A stretch of 64,000 bases of DNA. Origin: Bryoerythrophyllum caledonicum (lineage: Eukaryota > Streptophyta > Bryopsida > Pottiales > Pottiaceae). Shown here one piece after another: positions 12,302 through 28,327 of the stretch. The notes beneath the pieces were generated by a model, which saw only the letters and a program-made list of their open reading frames with translations, was not told where the DNA came from and ran no database searches. The DNA lies in the NCBI GenBank assembly GCA_963971425.1, contig OZ020526.1, positions 19,063,173 through 19,127,172 of the forward strand. Direction: 5' to 3'. How positions within the stretch are numbered: position 1 is the stretch's first letter; each line of letters begins with the position of its first letter. A program made the translations under genes and the position numbers.

Positions 12302-13209
12302 TAGTGAGCACCGGTTCATTCACAGAGGTCACGTTCCTTCACATTCAAGCGAAAGTTACAGGTGAAACAATTAATATTAAATGTTGGTTAATAATTGTCT
12401 TAAACTGTAACCATGGTTAGTTACATGCTTTTAACTCATGAAAGTGTCCAGTTGATGCGTTTTCCTTCTCGAAACTCCGCCATTCTCTCAACCGAAAAAT
12501 CAATAGTGCTCATTTTGCTGCAATGAATTGTCCTATTCCACTTACTGCAGTCAATTTCACGTGTGCATGCACGCATGCAGATCACGTGCCCTGGTGATTT
12601 CACGGTTTCAAGATCGTGTCCACGCCGCCAGCTTCTTTTGCGAAACTATGAGATTTGAAGCAGCGCCTATCTTTGGTGGATTCCCAGGTCAATGATTTTT
12701 CAGCCGGTTTCAAGTTGTTGCAAGGTGCTCACTGAATATTATAGTACTGTGCGCAAAAAGATTATGAGCAAGAGACTGGAGCAATTGACAAGATGGTTTG
12801 TATGTACAAATCATTGGACGACTTTCGGCAACTTTCGGCAGCTTTCGGCAGCTTTCGGCAGCTGCTGCAAATAATATTTGCTTTCACTAATTGACCTCAG
12901 AAAATTCACCTTGAGAGTATTCATGATGAGAATTTGGTGCATGTTTGTACTCGGGAGGTTGACAAAGAGACATTTCACTGATTTGAATGGAGTAAATGCA
13001 AGGCGTATGATGTCTGGAGTAGAAGGAGCTGTTAACGAGAGGATGATATCTGCTGGTTTCAGCTGACTGCAAAACTTGAAAAATCAGTGGGCGTGTAGTA
13101 CAACCGAAGTTGACGACGAGAGGTTCGGTTTCCCAATTGGAACGTAGCTCCCTCTGTATCGATGTCATGCAGAGAAGATATTGTTGACTGATACAGCAAA
13201 TAAGCGGCG
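12302..13209. other. Spacer and presumed promoter of the ten-exon gene
   Basis: No convincing gene is seen. A short tandem array of the decamer GCTTTCGGCA (about four to five copies) lies at 12821-12863. The sequence just upstream of 13210 is presumably the 5' untranslated region of the next gene. Confidence 0.5.
12821..12863. repeat. 10-bp tandem repeat
   Basis: Four to five copies of GCTTTCGGCA, the first ones with AC in place of GC. Confidence 0.8.
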
Positions 13210-18749
<5,540 letters not shown>

Positions 18750-19639
18750 TGGACCATGAGTTGTTGATGAACTTGTGAATGGCATTGTTGATATTTCAAT
18801 GATATCCATCTTTAAGAAGTAGTCTTGGAGCCGTTTTGGTGAAACATAGTCACAATCCTCTAGAAAATTTACTAACCTTGAATACAAGAAGAAGTAATGG
18901 TTTAATAGATTCTACAGATGATTTATTGTGGTAGGGCCCTTATCTTTCTTCTCTCTTTTCTAATTTGGTACCATAATGTTTGCGGTTTTTGCATTCTAGA
19001 AAAAATTAAAAAAATAAATGGATGCAACCACTCTATGATTAAACTACCAGCAGACTAAGTAAGTTGTCATACATCAGGTCGTGTAGGGTGGTTAAGTCCG
19101 GCACAAACATCTAGAGGCCACCACATTAACCTACCAAAGCCTACACAAACCGGGTATACCAAGGCCCGGAACTTTGAATGTGAACGTGTACAAACACCAT
19201 TATTACATACATGACATACATGACCTAGAGGGCGTAGCAAAAATATGGGATAATTTCCAATGCCTGTAGGTTGCAACAGACAACCGTAGTGGTGAATTTT
19301 TTTATATGAAGTAAAGATGTGTCAAATTTAAGCTTTATATGTGAAATAGTCGCATTAACATTCCACATTTAAGTGGCCACAAAGATGTGAACCATCTTTA
19401 GCATGTGTAAATCTCATGAATGTTTGAAATGTTGAAGCAATGTAAAGTGCACATTCCAACAAACATTGAATTTAAAAATATTGATATCAATTTAAAAGCT
19501 TTCAATTTTATACTCCAAAACCGTTACCAATTCCACATCCAAAAATCTGTTACCAACTCTTAGAATAAATAATATTCTAATATACTTGATCCATGTAGAC
19601 TTAATAATCCAAAACTTCTAAGCATTAAGTATTGCCCAA
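18750..19639. other. Intergenic DNA
   Basis: This is the 3' flank of the ten-exon gene and AT-rich spacer. I see no gene or bounded repeat here. Confidence 0.5.
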
Positions 19640-20600
19640 TGGAAGACATGGTAGCGGATGTGTTGATGAAGGCACTTGCAAACGAGCGGCATCAAAGGTT
19701 AGCATAGGCAATGAGAAGGTAATTGCTTGTAAAGTAGAAGTGTTGGAGTTTAGAGTTGCTTGTAGTTGTTATGATGTAGTAAATAGTCTTGTAACACTGT
19801 AGAAATCAAAGGGGCAATAAAAAGGGAGAAAATGGAGAGAGGTGTAAGGACCTTCGTGGGTACATGCATTTAGCATAGTCAAAGAGCTTAGGACTAGCCC
19901 ACGTGTCTTTATTTGGTCAGCAACGACACCCGGATGGTTGAATAAGATTCAACCGCCATGTGTCCCCTGTGTTGGTTGGCAAGGACACTTTGGTGGAAGC
20001 ATGAGGTTGGACCACTAAGTTTCCAATGTGTTAGCAATGAGTTGTTATCATGTGGTACTATAAGTGAAGGCCTTCAAAAGAAGGCAACATCTCACCTCAA
20101 GCATTTGTGATTTTTTGTAATACCATATGTGTTTGCATTTGCATGTGTAATCATTATTCTACTTTTATTGCAAGAGTGGCATATTTGAGTGATTGGGATG
20201 TATACTTGTACACCAAAGCCTAAGGGATTGTGTTAAGTGATGGAGTGCTTAATTATTCTCTAGGGCGTACAAGGGGTTGCTATGATATATTGATGTTCAA
20301 TAGAGGTAAAGAAATAAAGCAAATGAAATACACAAAGGTAGTATAAACAACACTTAAAATGAGATATTGCCTTCTTTTAAAGGTCTTTTCTTATGGTACC
20401 ACTTAGTGGCGTCTCAAGCTTAGAGCTTTATAGATGGTGACCACATTGTCAACCATTCAAATCCGCTAAATGTTGAAGCACAAGTCCAAAATGCACAATT
20501 ACTGGGTAGGAATAGGAAATGAATAGTTGAGTTGCAAGTTTGCAAGTGATTCCAATAGTAGCCAATTCAAAAAATGTCTTGAACGCTTAATGATTTGACA
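19640..20600 (+). mobile_element. Ty1/copia LTR retrotransposon fossil
   Basis: A short block near 19640-19710 resembles the C-terminal end of a copia RNase H region (words such as EDMVADVL and KALANERHQRL). It is followed by what looks like a 3' LTR starting near 19742 with TGTTGG. A segment at about 20285-20560 resembles part of the same LTR in inverted orientation. The rest of the element is absent, so this is an old broken remnant. Confidence 0.6.
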
Positions 20601-21049
20601 TATGCATATGATTTCCAAAAAGATGGGTCCTAGTTGACCCACCAAGAATAGAGGGAATGATTGGAGTGCACCATTGTACCTTTAGAGCATAGAAGGACTA
20701 TCAATGGAGATGATAAGGACCATGGTCTGTATCCAAATGATAGAGAACAAGATAGATGTCTTTACTTATCTTTTACACATGGTAAAATAACAATTGTCCC
20801 TTTTACTTTTGTAAATACAAAGAGGAACTTCATTTTTTTTGGAATTTTTTTATAATGTAAAAGTAAAATTAAATTAAAAGTCATACATGATTTTACTTTC
20901 TATTTGGAAACTAAGTATATATAGACGTAGTAGTTAATGTTTACAACCACTTTTGTTATGTTGCAAAATATATTTATATTTTAATCTATTTGGTATATAA
21001 GGATTCATTTCTAAATCTAATAAGGTAAATATTTTTGCAATTAAAAACA

Positions 21050-21790
21050 ATGGATCAAGGTCCAAATGCCCCTAATTGGCTTAAAAATTTTGTTCTAAGC
21101 AAATATTTTTCATGTAAAAGTGAGATTAGTGACCCTTGTCCATGTGGGAGAAACGATTGTAGAAAGTATTTTTGTATTATGTGTAATATAGGAAACTTGT
21201 GTCAAAAAATGCATATGCAAGGTACCCTTTGCAATAATGGGAAGTGCGATGGAACCAAGCTCTTACAAGTGCGTAAAGTCACACATCGACCTGCAATACG
21301 TTTGGATGACATAGAAAGACATTGTGATCCATTTCTTTTTGAAGACATCCAAACTTATCTTTTCAATGGCTACAAGAACATAATATTGCAATCAAAAGAT
21401 ACTGTGGATCTTCAAGGAGGTGTGTCACAATGTGCAAATCCTACTGGAGACATCAATCAAGATTGTTGCACAATATGCAGAAGATCTATTAAAACATCTA
21501 GTGGGTCGTTAGCTAGATATTGTTCCTTGCTTTGTAGATTGAGTTTGATAGATGAATTTAAAGGAATAAGGGAATCCTTCAAGGAAGATTCATCGTCAAA
21601 TTACACATTGAAGGAAAAAGCCAAAGATGTGCCAAGACAAAAGAAGAAGCAACTTCATGTACAAACAACTAATGAAAGTGAGGCCGCTAGAACTCTAGTG
21701 ATGATAAAAAGATTTAGGCTTAGTCAAGAAGAATATGATAATTTGTGGGAAAAGGTGAAGCTTTCATTTCCTCCTGATACAAAAAGATAA
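21050..21790 (+). CDS. PLATZ zinc-binding transcription factor
   Basis: PLATZ proteins are plant-specific nuclear regulators that bind zinc and AT-rich DNA. The single open frame encodes 246 residues from ATG at 21050 (MDQGPNAPNWLKNF). Family features in order are: NWLKNFVLSKYFSCK near residues 9-23; a Cys/His-rich cluster (CPCGRNDCRKYFCIMC, then NLCQKMHMQGTLC); LLQVRKVTHRPAIRLDDIE; the DIQTYLFNGYKNIIL segment; and a second Cys cluster CCTICRR with ARYCSLLCRLSLIDE. The C-terminus is basic, then ends in a hydrophilic tail. PLATZ genes usually contain introns and this copy has none, so a retrocopy origin is possible. The frame is intact. It sits between a copia fossil and a CACTA element. Confidence 0.88.
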   Translation: MDQGPNAPNWLKNFVLSKYFSCKSEISDPCPCGRNDCRKYFCIMCNIGNLCQKMHMQGTLCNNGKCDGTKLLQVRKVTHRPAIRLDDIERHCDPFLFEDIQTYLFNGYKNIILQSKDTVDLQGGVSQCANPTGDINQDCCTICRRSIKTSSGSLARYCSLLCRLSLIDEFKGIRESFKEDSSSNYTLKEKAKDVPRQKKKQLHVQTTNESEAARTLVMIKRFRLSQEEYDNLWEKVKLSFPPDTKR

Positions 21791-22441
21791 ATTGAATTCT
21801 TTTTGTAATATGAAGAAAATGTGATAGATTATAGAAATGATTTATATAAAAAGGACTTTTGAAGTTTTCACCATTCATGGCCTTAGCACTCCACTCACAC
21901 CTTCATATATGCCATCTTCAATTGTGACGGCAATATATTCAAATGGCTCAAATCAACTCCTTCCATGCACTATGTTCACAAATGGACATTATTCACACCC
22001 AAAACAACCTCTAGAAGACCTATATCCTTCGAAGCTCCAAAGAATATCAAACCATGCACATCAACCACTCACATCAACCTCGTAGATCTAGTTGTACGTG
22101 AATGTACCTCAATCACTCAAATCAACCCCTTCTTAGCTCCATTGAGCAACCATGCATTGAAATCACTATAATCCGTGATAATCACTAAAAATTCAGAACT
22201 TGTGTGCTTCAAAAAGAAATCTTGAACCTATTCAAGCCAAATCGGGCCGTTTGAATCTCAAGTGTAGAATTTAAAATCAACCACTATACTCAAGCCTTTC
22301 TAGACTCTAATTATTGACATTCAAGAGAGGTAGGAAGGTGGTTGCAAAAGCAAATGGAACAAACAAGGTACAAAAAACAATGTTTGGAGTAAGTTCTTGC
22401 CTTCAATTCAAGCCCTTCACTCAAATTTCCATTCAGGAACC
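21791..22441. other. 3' flank of PLATZ
   Basis: AT-rich spacer up to the CACTA element. No gene recognised. Confidence 0.5.
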
Positions 22442-23135
22442 TTTCACTATAAGAAACCCGTGTTTTTTGTCACGTCCTGAATCATGTCCCAGGAGACATG
22501 TAGACATCCGAATTTACATCCTTCTGACGTACCAACGCGTGTAACACGCTATAACGCGTGGGGACATCACCAAAAACGCGAGGACATCCCCGCGACAGGG
22601 ACGATTTTCGGAGATTTTGGGAGGCTGGAAATGGTGCCAACTGGGCGCCACATAGACGACACCTAAGCAGCAGGATGATGGGCAGTGCTACATGGCCGGG
22701 AATTTCATCCGATCTAATGGTGACGTGGAATCTGACGTGGCGTTTGACCTGGACCCGGGAAAGAGTGACGTGGCAGGCCACGTCAACAGATATTTGCGTG
22801 GTTTTTTTTTCAGATTCGTGTTTGCGGGGACGTCATTGGTAACATGGCTGTGTTTTTTAAGACGTCCCGAGTTGATGTGGAGATGTCCTGTTCGACGTCT
22901 ACGCCAACGCTACCTGGATTCTGATGCTGATTTCGTTGAACATCGCCATGCCCTAGAGGACGTGGCGATGGACATGATCGCGTCCTCCAATACGTTGCCG
23001 ACCCATTGTCATCGGCAATGAGGGTGTCATCGTAGACGTCTCAAAGAACTTATGCGTGTCTGACGTGACATCCCCTGATGCATGGTATTGCTGACGCTGT
23101 GTATGTGATGGTGTTTTGGAGGGACATCGAGAGAT

Positions 23136-23314
23136 GTTGTACAAGACATGAATACGTTGTACAAGACATGAGTATGTTGTACAAGACATGAGTACAAGAC
23201 ATGAATACGTTGTACAAGACATGAGTATGTTGTACAAGACATGAGTACAAGACATGAATACGTTGTACAAGACATGAGTATGTTGTACAAGACATGAGTA
23301 CAAGACATGAATAC
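23136..23314. repeat. Higher-order tandem repeat (20-bp and 33-bp units in a 53-bp period)
   Basis: After one unit GTTGTACAAGACATGAATAC, a pair made of a 20-bp unit (ending GAGTAT) and a 33-bp unit (with an extra ACAAGACATG) repeats three times exactly. The array lies within the CACTA element. Confidence 0.95.
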
Positions 23315-23662
23315 CTCATCATACATGTAACATGTACATTCATCCAAATTCATGCTTACTGGCCTACTTGCAAATGTGGTAATATGATATACACGCAATT
23401 TAAAATATGAATGCCTTCCATTTTATAGTCATTACATAGACGAATACAGCCTACACTGTACTCAAAATTGAACATCGCTAAAGTGTCACAACATCGTAGC
23501 CTAAAACATTGCCGTATTTGTGAACATGTCCAGGAATGTCTCCATAGACACGGGGATGTTTCAAAAGACGTCCCTGCGTTTCCTAAGTACTGCGGCATAC
23601 GTCTTCTACAACATGGTCACGTCTATATGTCGCTTACAGCACATTGCATGTCCAACACTGCA

Positions 23663-23816
23663 CCTCTAACCTCTACACTCAAAACTCTAACCTCTACACT
23701 CTAAACTCTAACCTCTACACTCAAAACTCTAACCTCTACACTCTAAACTCTAACATTCTAACTTGTAAACTCAATCTACACTCTAAAACTCCAACCTCTA
23801 CATTCTAAACTCTAAC
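23663..23816. repeat. Degenerate tandem repeat, about 21-bp unit
   Basis: Alternating CTCTACACTCAAAACTCTAAC and CTCTACACTCTAAACTCTAA units, decaying to the right. It lies within the CACTA element. Confidence 0.85.
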
Positions 23817-25011
23817 TACTTGGAGAAATGAAGGCCAAAGTGAGCTTTGTGCAACCTCAAATTCTACTTAAAGGTCTCATGATCTAACTATGGCTACAGC
23901 AGCTAACCCTAGCCGCCTCATGACCTAACTATGGCTGCAGCAGCTAACCCTCGCCGCCTCTATTCATCCAATGAACTTGACGAAATTCATCCTACTTGAT
24001 GGTTATGTTTTGCAAGACACGATGATGTTTTCCAGGACATGTCAATGTTTTGCCAAACACTGCTGATGTTTTCAGAGACGTCTTTGTGGGATGTCCTCAA
24101 AGATATGTAGACGTTACTCGAGACATCTTCAATTGGATGTCACAAGTGACGTGAACCTATACACAGAATGACGTGTCACCTTATCCGACATGGAATTGTG
24201 TTTGCCATGTAGATGAAGTGCTGTACACTATAAAATATATAATATGTCCACATGGGTAAGCCACCAAGGACTTTACAAAATCACCCTAAATTCCTTATAA
24301 TTCTGGTTTTGGTAGAAAAGTGGTTTTTTGAATATTATATTAATTAATAATTAATAAATATTATTTAATACTTCAATATAGAGTACTGAATTTAATATGT
24401 CCGCTTTAATTACAGAATAATCAATTTTTATAAAATATTATTATAATATTAATTAATATTTTGTATTTTTAATATTTAAAATTTTATTTTATTTTGGAAA
24501 CCATTTTGATACGAAGTGGACAAATCAAAAATTTCAATGGATCAAAGTTAATAAATATAATCAGAATATTCTTCAATTTTATATACTTTATTTTTTTTAT
24601 CTAAAAAAAAATAATAATTTTGTTTGATAAGGCTCGTGCCCTTTTTTTTCTCCTCTTGTAGACCGCTGCCCGTTTCGCTGTTTTTTTAACGTTGGGCTGC
24701 TTTCTACCTTGTACAGCAGTAACTTCGACATTCTTACCCCAGGTGAAATGCTTGTCCGCTGCCAGCGTGGCAGTTTTGCGTCACCCAAGATGTCCTCGAT
24801 GACGTCCTCGGAGACGGGCGCGTTGTTGGAGACATCGTCGCGTCTCCTATTTCGCACGCGCGTTTCGGGACCCTCCCACCTCCACTATTCATTATTGACG
24901 CGTGGACATCCTCACGTTCACGGGGACATTACTGGCTAGCTCCAAGACATCAAAAAAACACGCTGACATGATTAAGGACATAACAAAAAACACGGGTTTC
25001 TTGTAGTGTTT

Positions 25012-25854
25012 GAGCCAACTTCCAAAGTAACTTCAAAGCCGTACCATGGTAGCCCAAGCCTACTCCACTTGAAATCTCCAATCACTTCTAGTGTCCTGGG
25101 CTTGGGCTACATTAAGTGTGAATCATCTCTTTTAAGTTTAAAAGCTATTTAGTGTGGCTGTACAATACTTATGTAAATTTTCAATGTCTACAACCCTTTA
25201 ACACTATAAGTTCTAGAAAAGCAATTAAACAAGCAAACATATTGTTGGCCTCCTCCAAAGTCATTCGAGGCTTGGGCTTTCCAACGTACAAATGCTCGTA
25301 GTGGTACCGAAGTGAATCCTTGTCATCAATCACAGGCCCGACACCGCCTCAAAGGTCAGAGAAGCCACTTTTGGGTTGCAACATGATGTTTTTGATGTAT
25401 TTGACATGTAAGGTGTAAGAATTGACATATACGATAGTTACAAAAGTTTGTATTCGTGTTGAGCCCAATCCAATGACACATGATCAACTTAATTTAGATC
25501 ATTATTGCACCTACTACATGCTTGAGAAGTTGCAAAATGGTCACATATTCTACATGTATGGTGTCATATTTGAGCATTATAAGGTTCAAATATTAAAATG
25601 ACCTCAAAATGAAAGATGTTGGTTGAAGAATCTTGAATCCAAAGGTGTATGTGTTGCTAAATTTTGATACATTGTTTGCATGTTAAAGGTAAAATACGTG
25701 ATTGTATATATGGTCCCCCACTAACCTTTAATCCTTAAACGTTAGAAGGTGGCCACAATATTCTACATGCATAATGTTGTATTTAAACATGATAAGGTTG
25801 AGATATTGAAATGACCACCAAATGAAAGATGTTAGTTGAAGAATTTTCTATGCG
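25012..25854. repeat. Spacer with a dispersed repeat seen twice
   Basis: Two similar blocks at about 25545-25645 and 25745-25850 share words such as AAATGAAAGATGTT and AGTTGAAGAAT. A related block is at 46440-46580. No gene is seen. Confidence 0.5.
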
Positions 25855-25867
25855 AGCTAGTTCTTCA

Positions 25868-26214
25868 TATGCACTTCGAGATGCGCACCGTGCGGTTCCA
25901 AGAAAGGTTGGTCCCACCGCGCTTCGTGACTCAGATGGCGGCCTTGGAGTTAGAGTCGATCCAGACGACGGCTCGCGGGCTCATCGTGCTGAATCCGCCG
26001 TGCCTCATACACAAGGGACCCATGAGGCATTCATACATGCAAAAGTTGCGACTTTTCCATATGTGAAAAGCATTCACAAATGTAAAAGTCGGTTGTTTTC
26101 ACTAAATCTATGAACACTTTTCACTTATGCAAAAGTCGCAATTTTTGCATATGTGAATGCCTCTTGGGCCCCTTGCGGTTGTGTGCTGAGAGCACCGTGA
26201 TCTCTAGCTCCTTG
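25868..26214 (-). pseudogene. SRC2-like C2-domain gene remnant
   Basis: SRC2-type proteins carry one N-terminal C2 domain and act in membrane and stress responses in plants. Read on the minus strand, ELEITVLSAHNR (26214-26177) is the usual opening of the domain. After a MITE insertion (26173-26009) the frame resumes as MRHGGFSTMSPRAVVWID, then KRGGTNLSWNRTVRISK. The residues match the family pattern MSPYAVVW...KGGTNPTWN. Two TGA stops (after NSKAAI and after SKCI) interrupt it. The upstream side ends at the TA where Tc1 element 1 starts. This is a dead host gene. Confidence 0.7.
26009..26173. mobile_element. MITE related to the SEC3 intron element
   Basis: The ends read CACAAGGGACCCATGAGGC and, inverted, CGCAAGGGGCCCAAGAGGC. 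The interior has TTTCACNNATGTGAA-type hairpins and GTCGCAA words as in 3092-3250. The arms are much more diverged than in that copy, so this one is older. It splits the C2 domain pseudogene. Confidence 0.75.
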
Positions 26215-26740
26215 TACAGTGGGGTACAGTTTGCTTACGAATTCTGGCCCTCAACTCCTTGAGCTTCGTTTCCTGCAGCAGTATGATATGGCCCATAACT
26301 CACAGATTCCAGCACTTCTAATCATGAAATTTGGTGGGCACGTTGCTCAAAATATTCCAAATATGGGGAGATTAAATATTTGCATGATGGCATGAAGCAT
26401 TAATGACAAAGATAAGAATTCCACCTCCATCCACCAAATGGCTCAAAAACAATGCATATAAAATTGCACATAGCATGAAATTGGACATCACACACCACCA
26501 ATTTTTTTGGCGGCTAACATTCATCACCAAGCCACCTTATCTTTCCCACATTGCATTCAAGAAGTAATGAACTCTAGATTTTTCAAGAGAGCACTTTCTC
26601 AAAGGGGGGTTGCTTACAGTCGATGACTCTCCAAGGCTGTGAGCATATCGATTGTGAGCAGGCAGTGTATCCATGAAGTGAGCATCGATGATCTGTGCAA
26701 CATGAAGTTTGAATTGACGAAGTAAGTAGCCATGAAGTGA

Positions 26741-26950
26741 ACAGCTTGTGAGCATATCGTGAGCAGCTTGTGAGCATATCGTGAGCAGCTTGTGAGCATA
26801 TCATGAGCAGCTTGTGAGCATATCGTGAGCAGCTTGTGAGCATATCGTGAGCAGCTTGTGAGCATATCGTGAGCAGCTTGTGAGCATATCGTGAGCATAT
26901 TGTGAGCATATCGTGAGCATATCGTGAGCATATTGTGAGCATATCGTGAG
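26741..26950. repeat. 22-bp and 11-bp tandem array inside Tc1 element 1
   Basis: About seven copies of AGCAGCTTGTGAGCATATCG-type 22-mers turn into about six copies of the 11-mer AGCATATCGTG. The array lies between the left terminal repeat and the transposase start. Confidence 0.95.
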
Positions 26951-27097
26951 TTCCTCATTTTTTTGTCTGGTGTTATAACAGGTGGGCAGCCAGTATCACT
27001 TTCACTTAGAGTGGTTGTTGGATTGGCTTCATATCTGTGAACCGATGCATCCTTTCTAAACTTGAGTTGTATTGAGCAGCGTTTCCATCAAAGTGTG

Positions 27098-28111
27098 ATG
27101 CGGACACGCACACTTACAAATGTGGAGCGGGCACTTATTATTGAACTACGTCGAGGTGGCATGAGGCCATCTGATATTGCAAAAGATTTGAGCATGCCTC
27201 GCTCCACAGTTTCAACGGTTCTCACTAAATGGAAGATATCTGGTTGCATGAAAACTCAAAGTGGAGGACACAACTCTTGCAAATTATCAGATCGTGCGCT
27301 ACGCAACTTAGCTCAAGACATTCAACAAGATCGACGCCAACATCTCACTAGTCTTGCTGCAAAATATCAGGTGCATCACAACACCATGCGAAAATATATT
27401 CGGAATCTGGGCTTTGGAAATTGCATTGCTTCAAAGAAGCCATACCTCAATCTAGTGCAGAAAGCAACTAGGTTAGCATTTGCTCGCAAATATAAGCATT
27501 GGACAGAACAAGATTGGTACAAGGTCATTTGGACAGATGAATCGTCATTTGAACTTGGAAAGAATTCTCGTCAAATTCGAGTATGACGCAAACCTTACGA
27601 AAAGTATATGACAGAATGTTTGGCGCCTACCTTCAAATCTGGAAGGACATCTGTGATGACGTGGGGTGCGTTTACAGGTTTTGACAAATGCCCATTAGTC
27701 ATTATGCCTCAAGGAGAAAGAACTGCTGCACATTTTGTGAAAAATGTGTATGAAAGCACTTTGAACGGGTTTTATTTCATGCACGATAATCCTCATGACC
27801 TCACTCTCATGGAAGATGGAGCTCCTGTTCATCGAAGTAAGTTGGCAGAGAATTGGAGACTAGCTTATGGCATGAAGAAGTTGAAGTGGCCTTCAAACTC
27901 ACCTGATCTAAATCCAATTGAGAACATTTGGAAGATACTCAAAGATTGGCTTCGTTACCATAGCATGCCACAAAATAAGCAAGAATTGATAGAATGCATT
28001 CAGAAAGTATGGGATGAGGTTCCTTTAGAGCAATTGAAATGCCTCATTTCAACTATGCCCAATCGTATTAAAGCAGTGATCTCAGCTAGAGGTGGAAGCA
28101 CTAGGTGGTAG
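27098..28111 (+). pseudogene. Tc1/mariner transposase (DD34E) of element 1, one nonsense codon
   Basis: The frame runs from ATG at 27098 to TAG at 28109-28111 and is interrupted once by TGA at 27584-27586. At that position the element 2 protein has Trp (HVWR against RV-stop-R), so TGG to TGA is the likely change. It has paired N-terminal helix-turn-helix segments (TNVERALIIELRRGGM, MPRSTVSTVLTKW). The catalytic residues are Asp in IWTDESSFE, Asp in MEDGAPVH and Glu in SPDLNPIENIW. The spacing between the second Asp and Glu is 34 residues. It ends in STRW. Confidence 0.9.
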
Positions 28112-28327
28112 ATAGTGTATAAGGAAAATACAAATGCTTATTCATTTTTCAAGTTTTTATGTATATACTTTGTGTAATATTGAAGTAGACTTCACTAGCA
28201 TTCCAACGCAATTTGAAATTCCAAAATCCGTCAATTTTTGAGCAAGTTATTGCATTCCAAAGTTTCCCAGTTTTTTCACTGTCCTGTACTGCGGCCAGAA
28301 TTCGTAAGCAAACTGTACCCCACTGTA

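Larger units (their letters stand above)
22445..25008. mobile_element. Non-autonomous CACTA (CMC/En-Spm) element
   Basis: The ends read CACTATAAGAAACCCGTG and, on the other strand, CACTACAAGAAACCCGTG, the classic CACTA terminus. A 3-bp target duplication TTT flanks the element (22442-22444 and 25009-25011). The 2564 bp hold no transposase. The subterminal regions are packed with short GACATC/GATGTC and GACGTC words in both orientations, as expected for transposase-binding subterminal repeats of this superfamily. Two tandem arrays lie inside (23136-23314 and 23663-23816). Confidence 0.88.
26217..28325 (+). mobile_element. Tc1/mariner element 1
   Basis: The 2109-bp element is flanked by TA (26215-26216 and 28326-28327). 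The 35-bp terminal repeats start CAGTGGGGTACAGTTTGC and are nearly perfect. It holds a tandem array (26741-26950) and a transposase gene with one nonsense codon. Its right TA is also the left TA of element 2. Confidence 0.92.

Noticed and set aside
23136-23314. CRISPR-like array
   Set aside because: Units abut without unique spacers and the setting is a eukaryotic transposon.
23027-23398. MSCTTYSCLV repeat protein on the minus strand
   Set aside because: It is a translation of the 53-bp tandem array inside the CACTA element. No gene context.
26583-26958. MLTICSRYAH repeat protein on the minus strand
   Set aside because: It is a translation of the 22/11-bp array inside Tc1 element 1.
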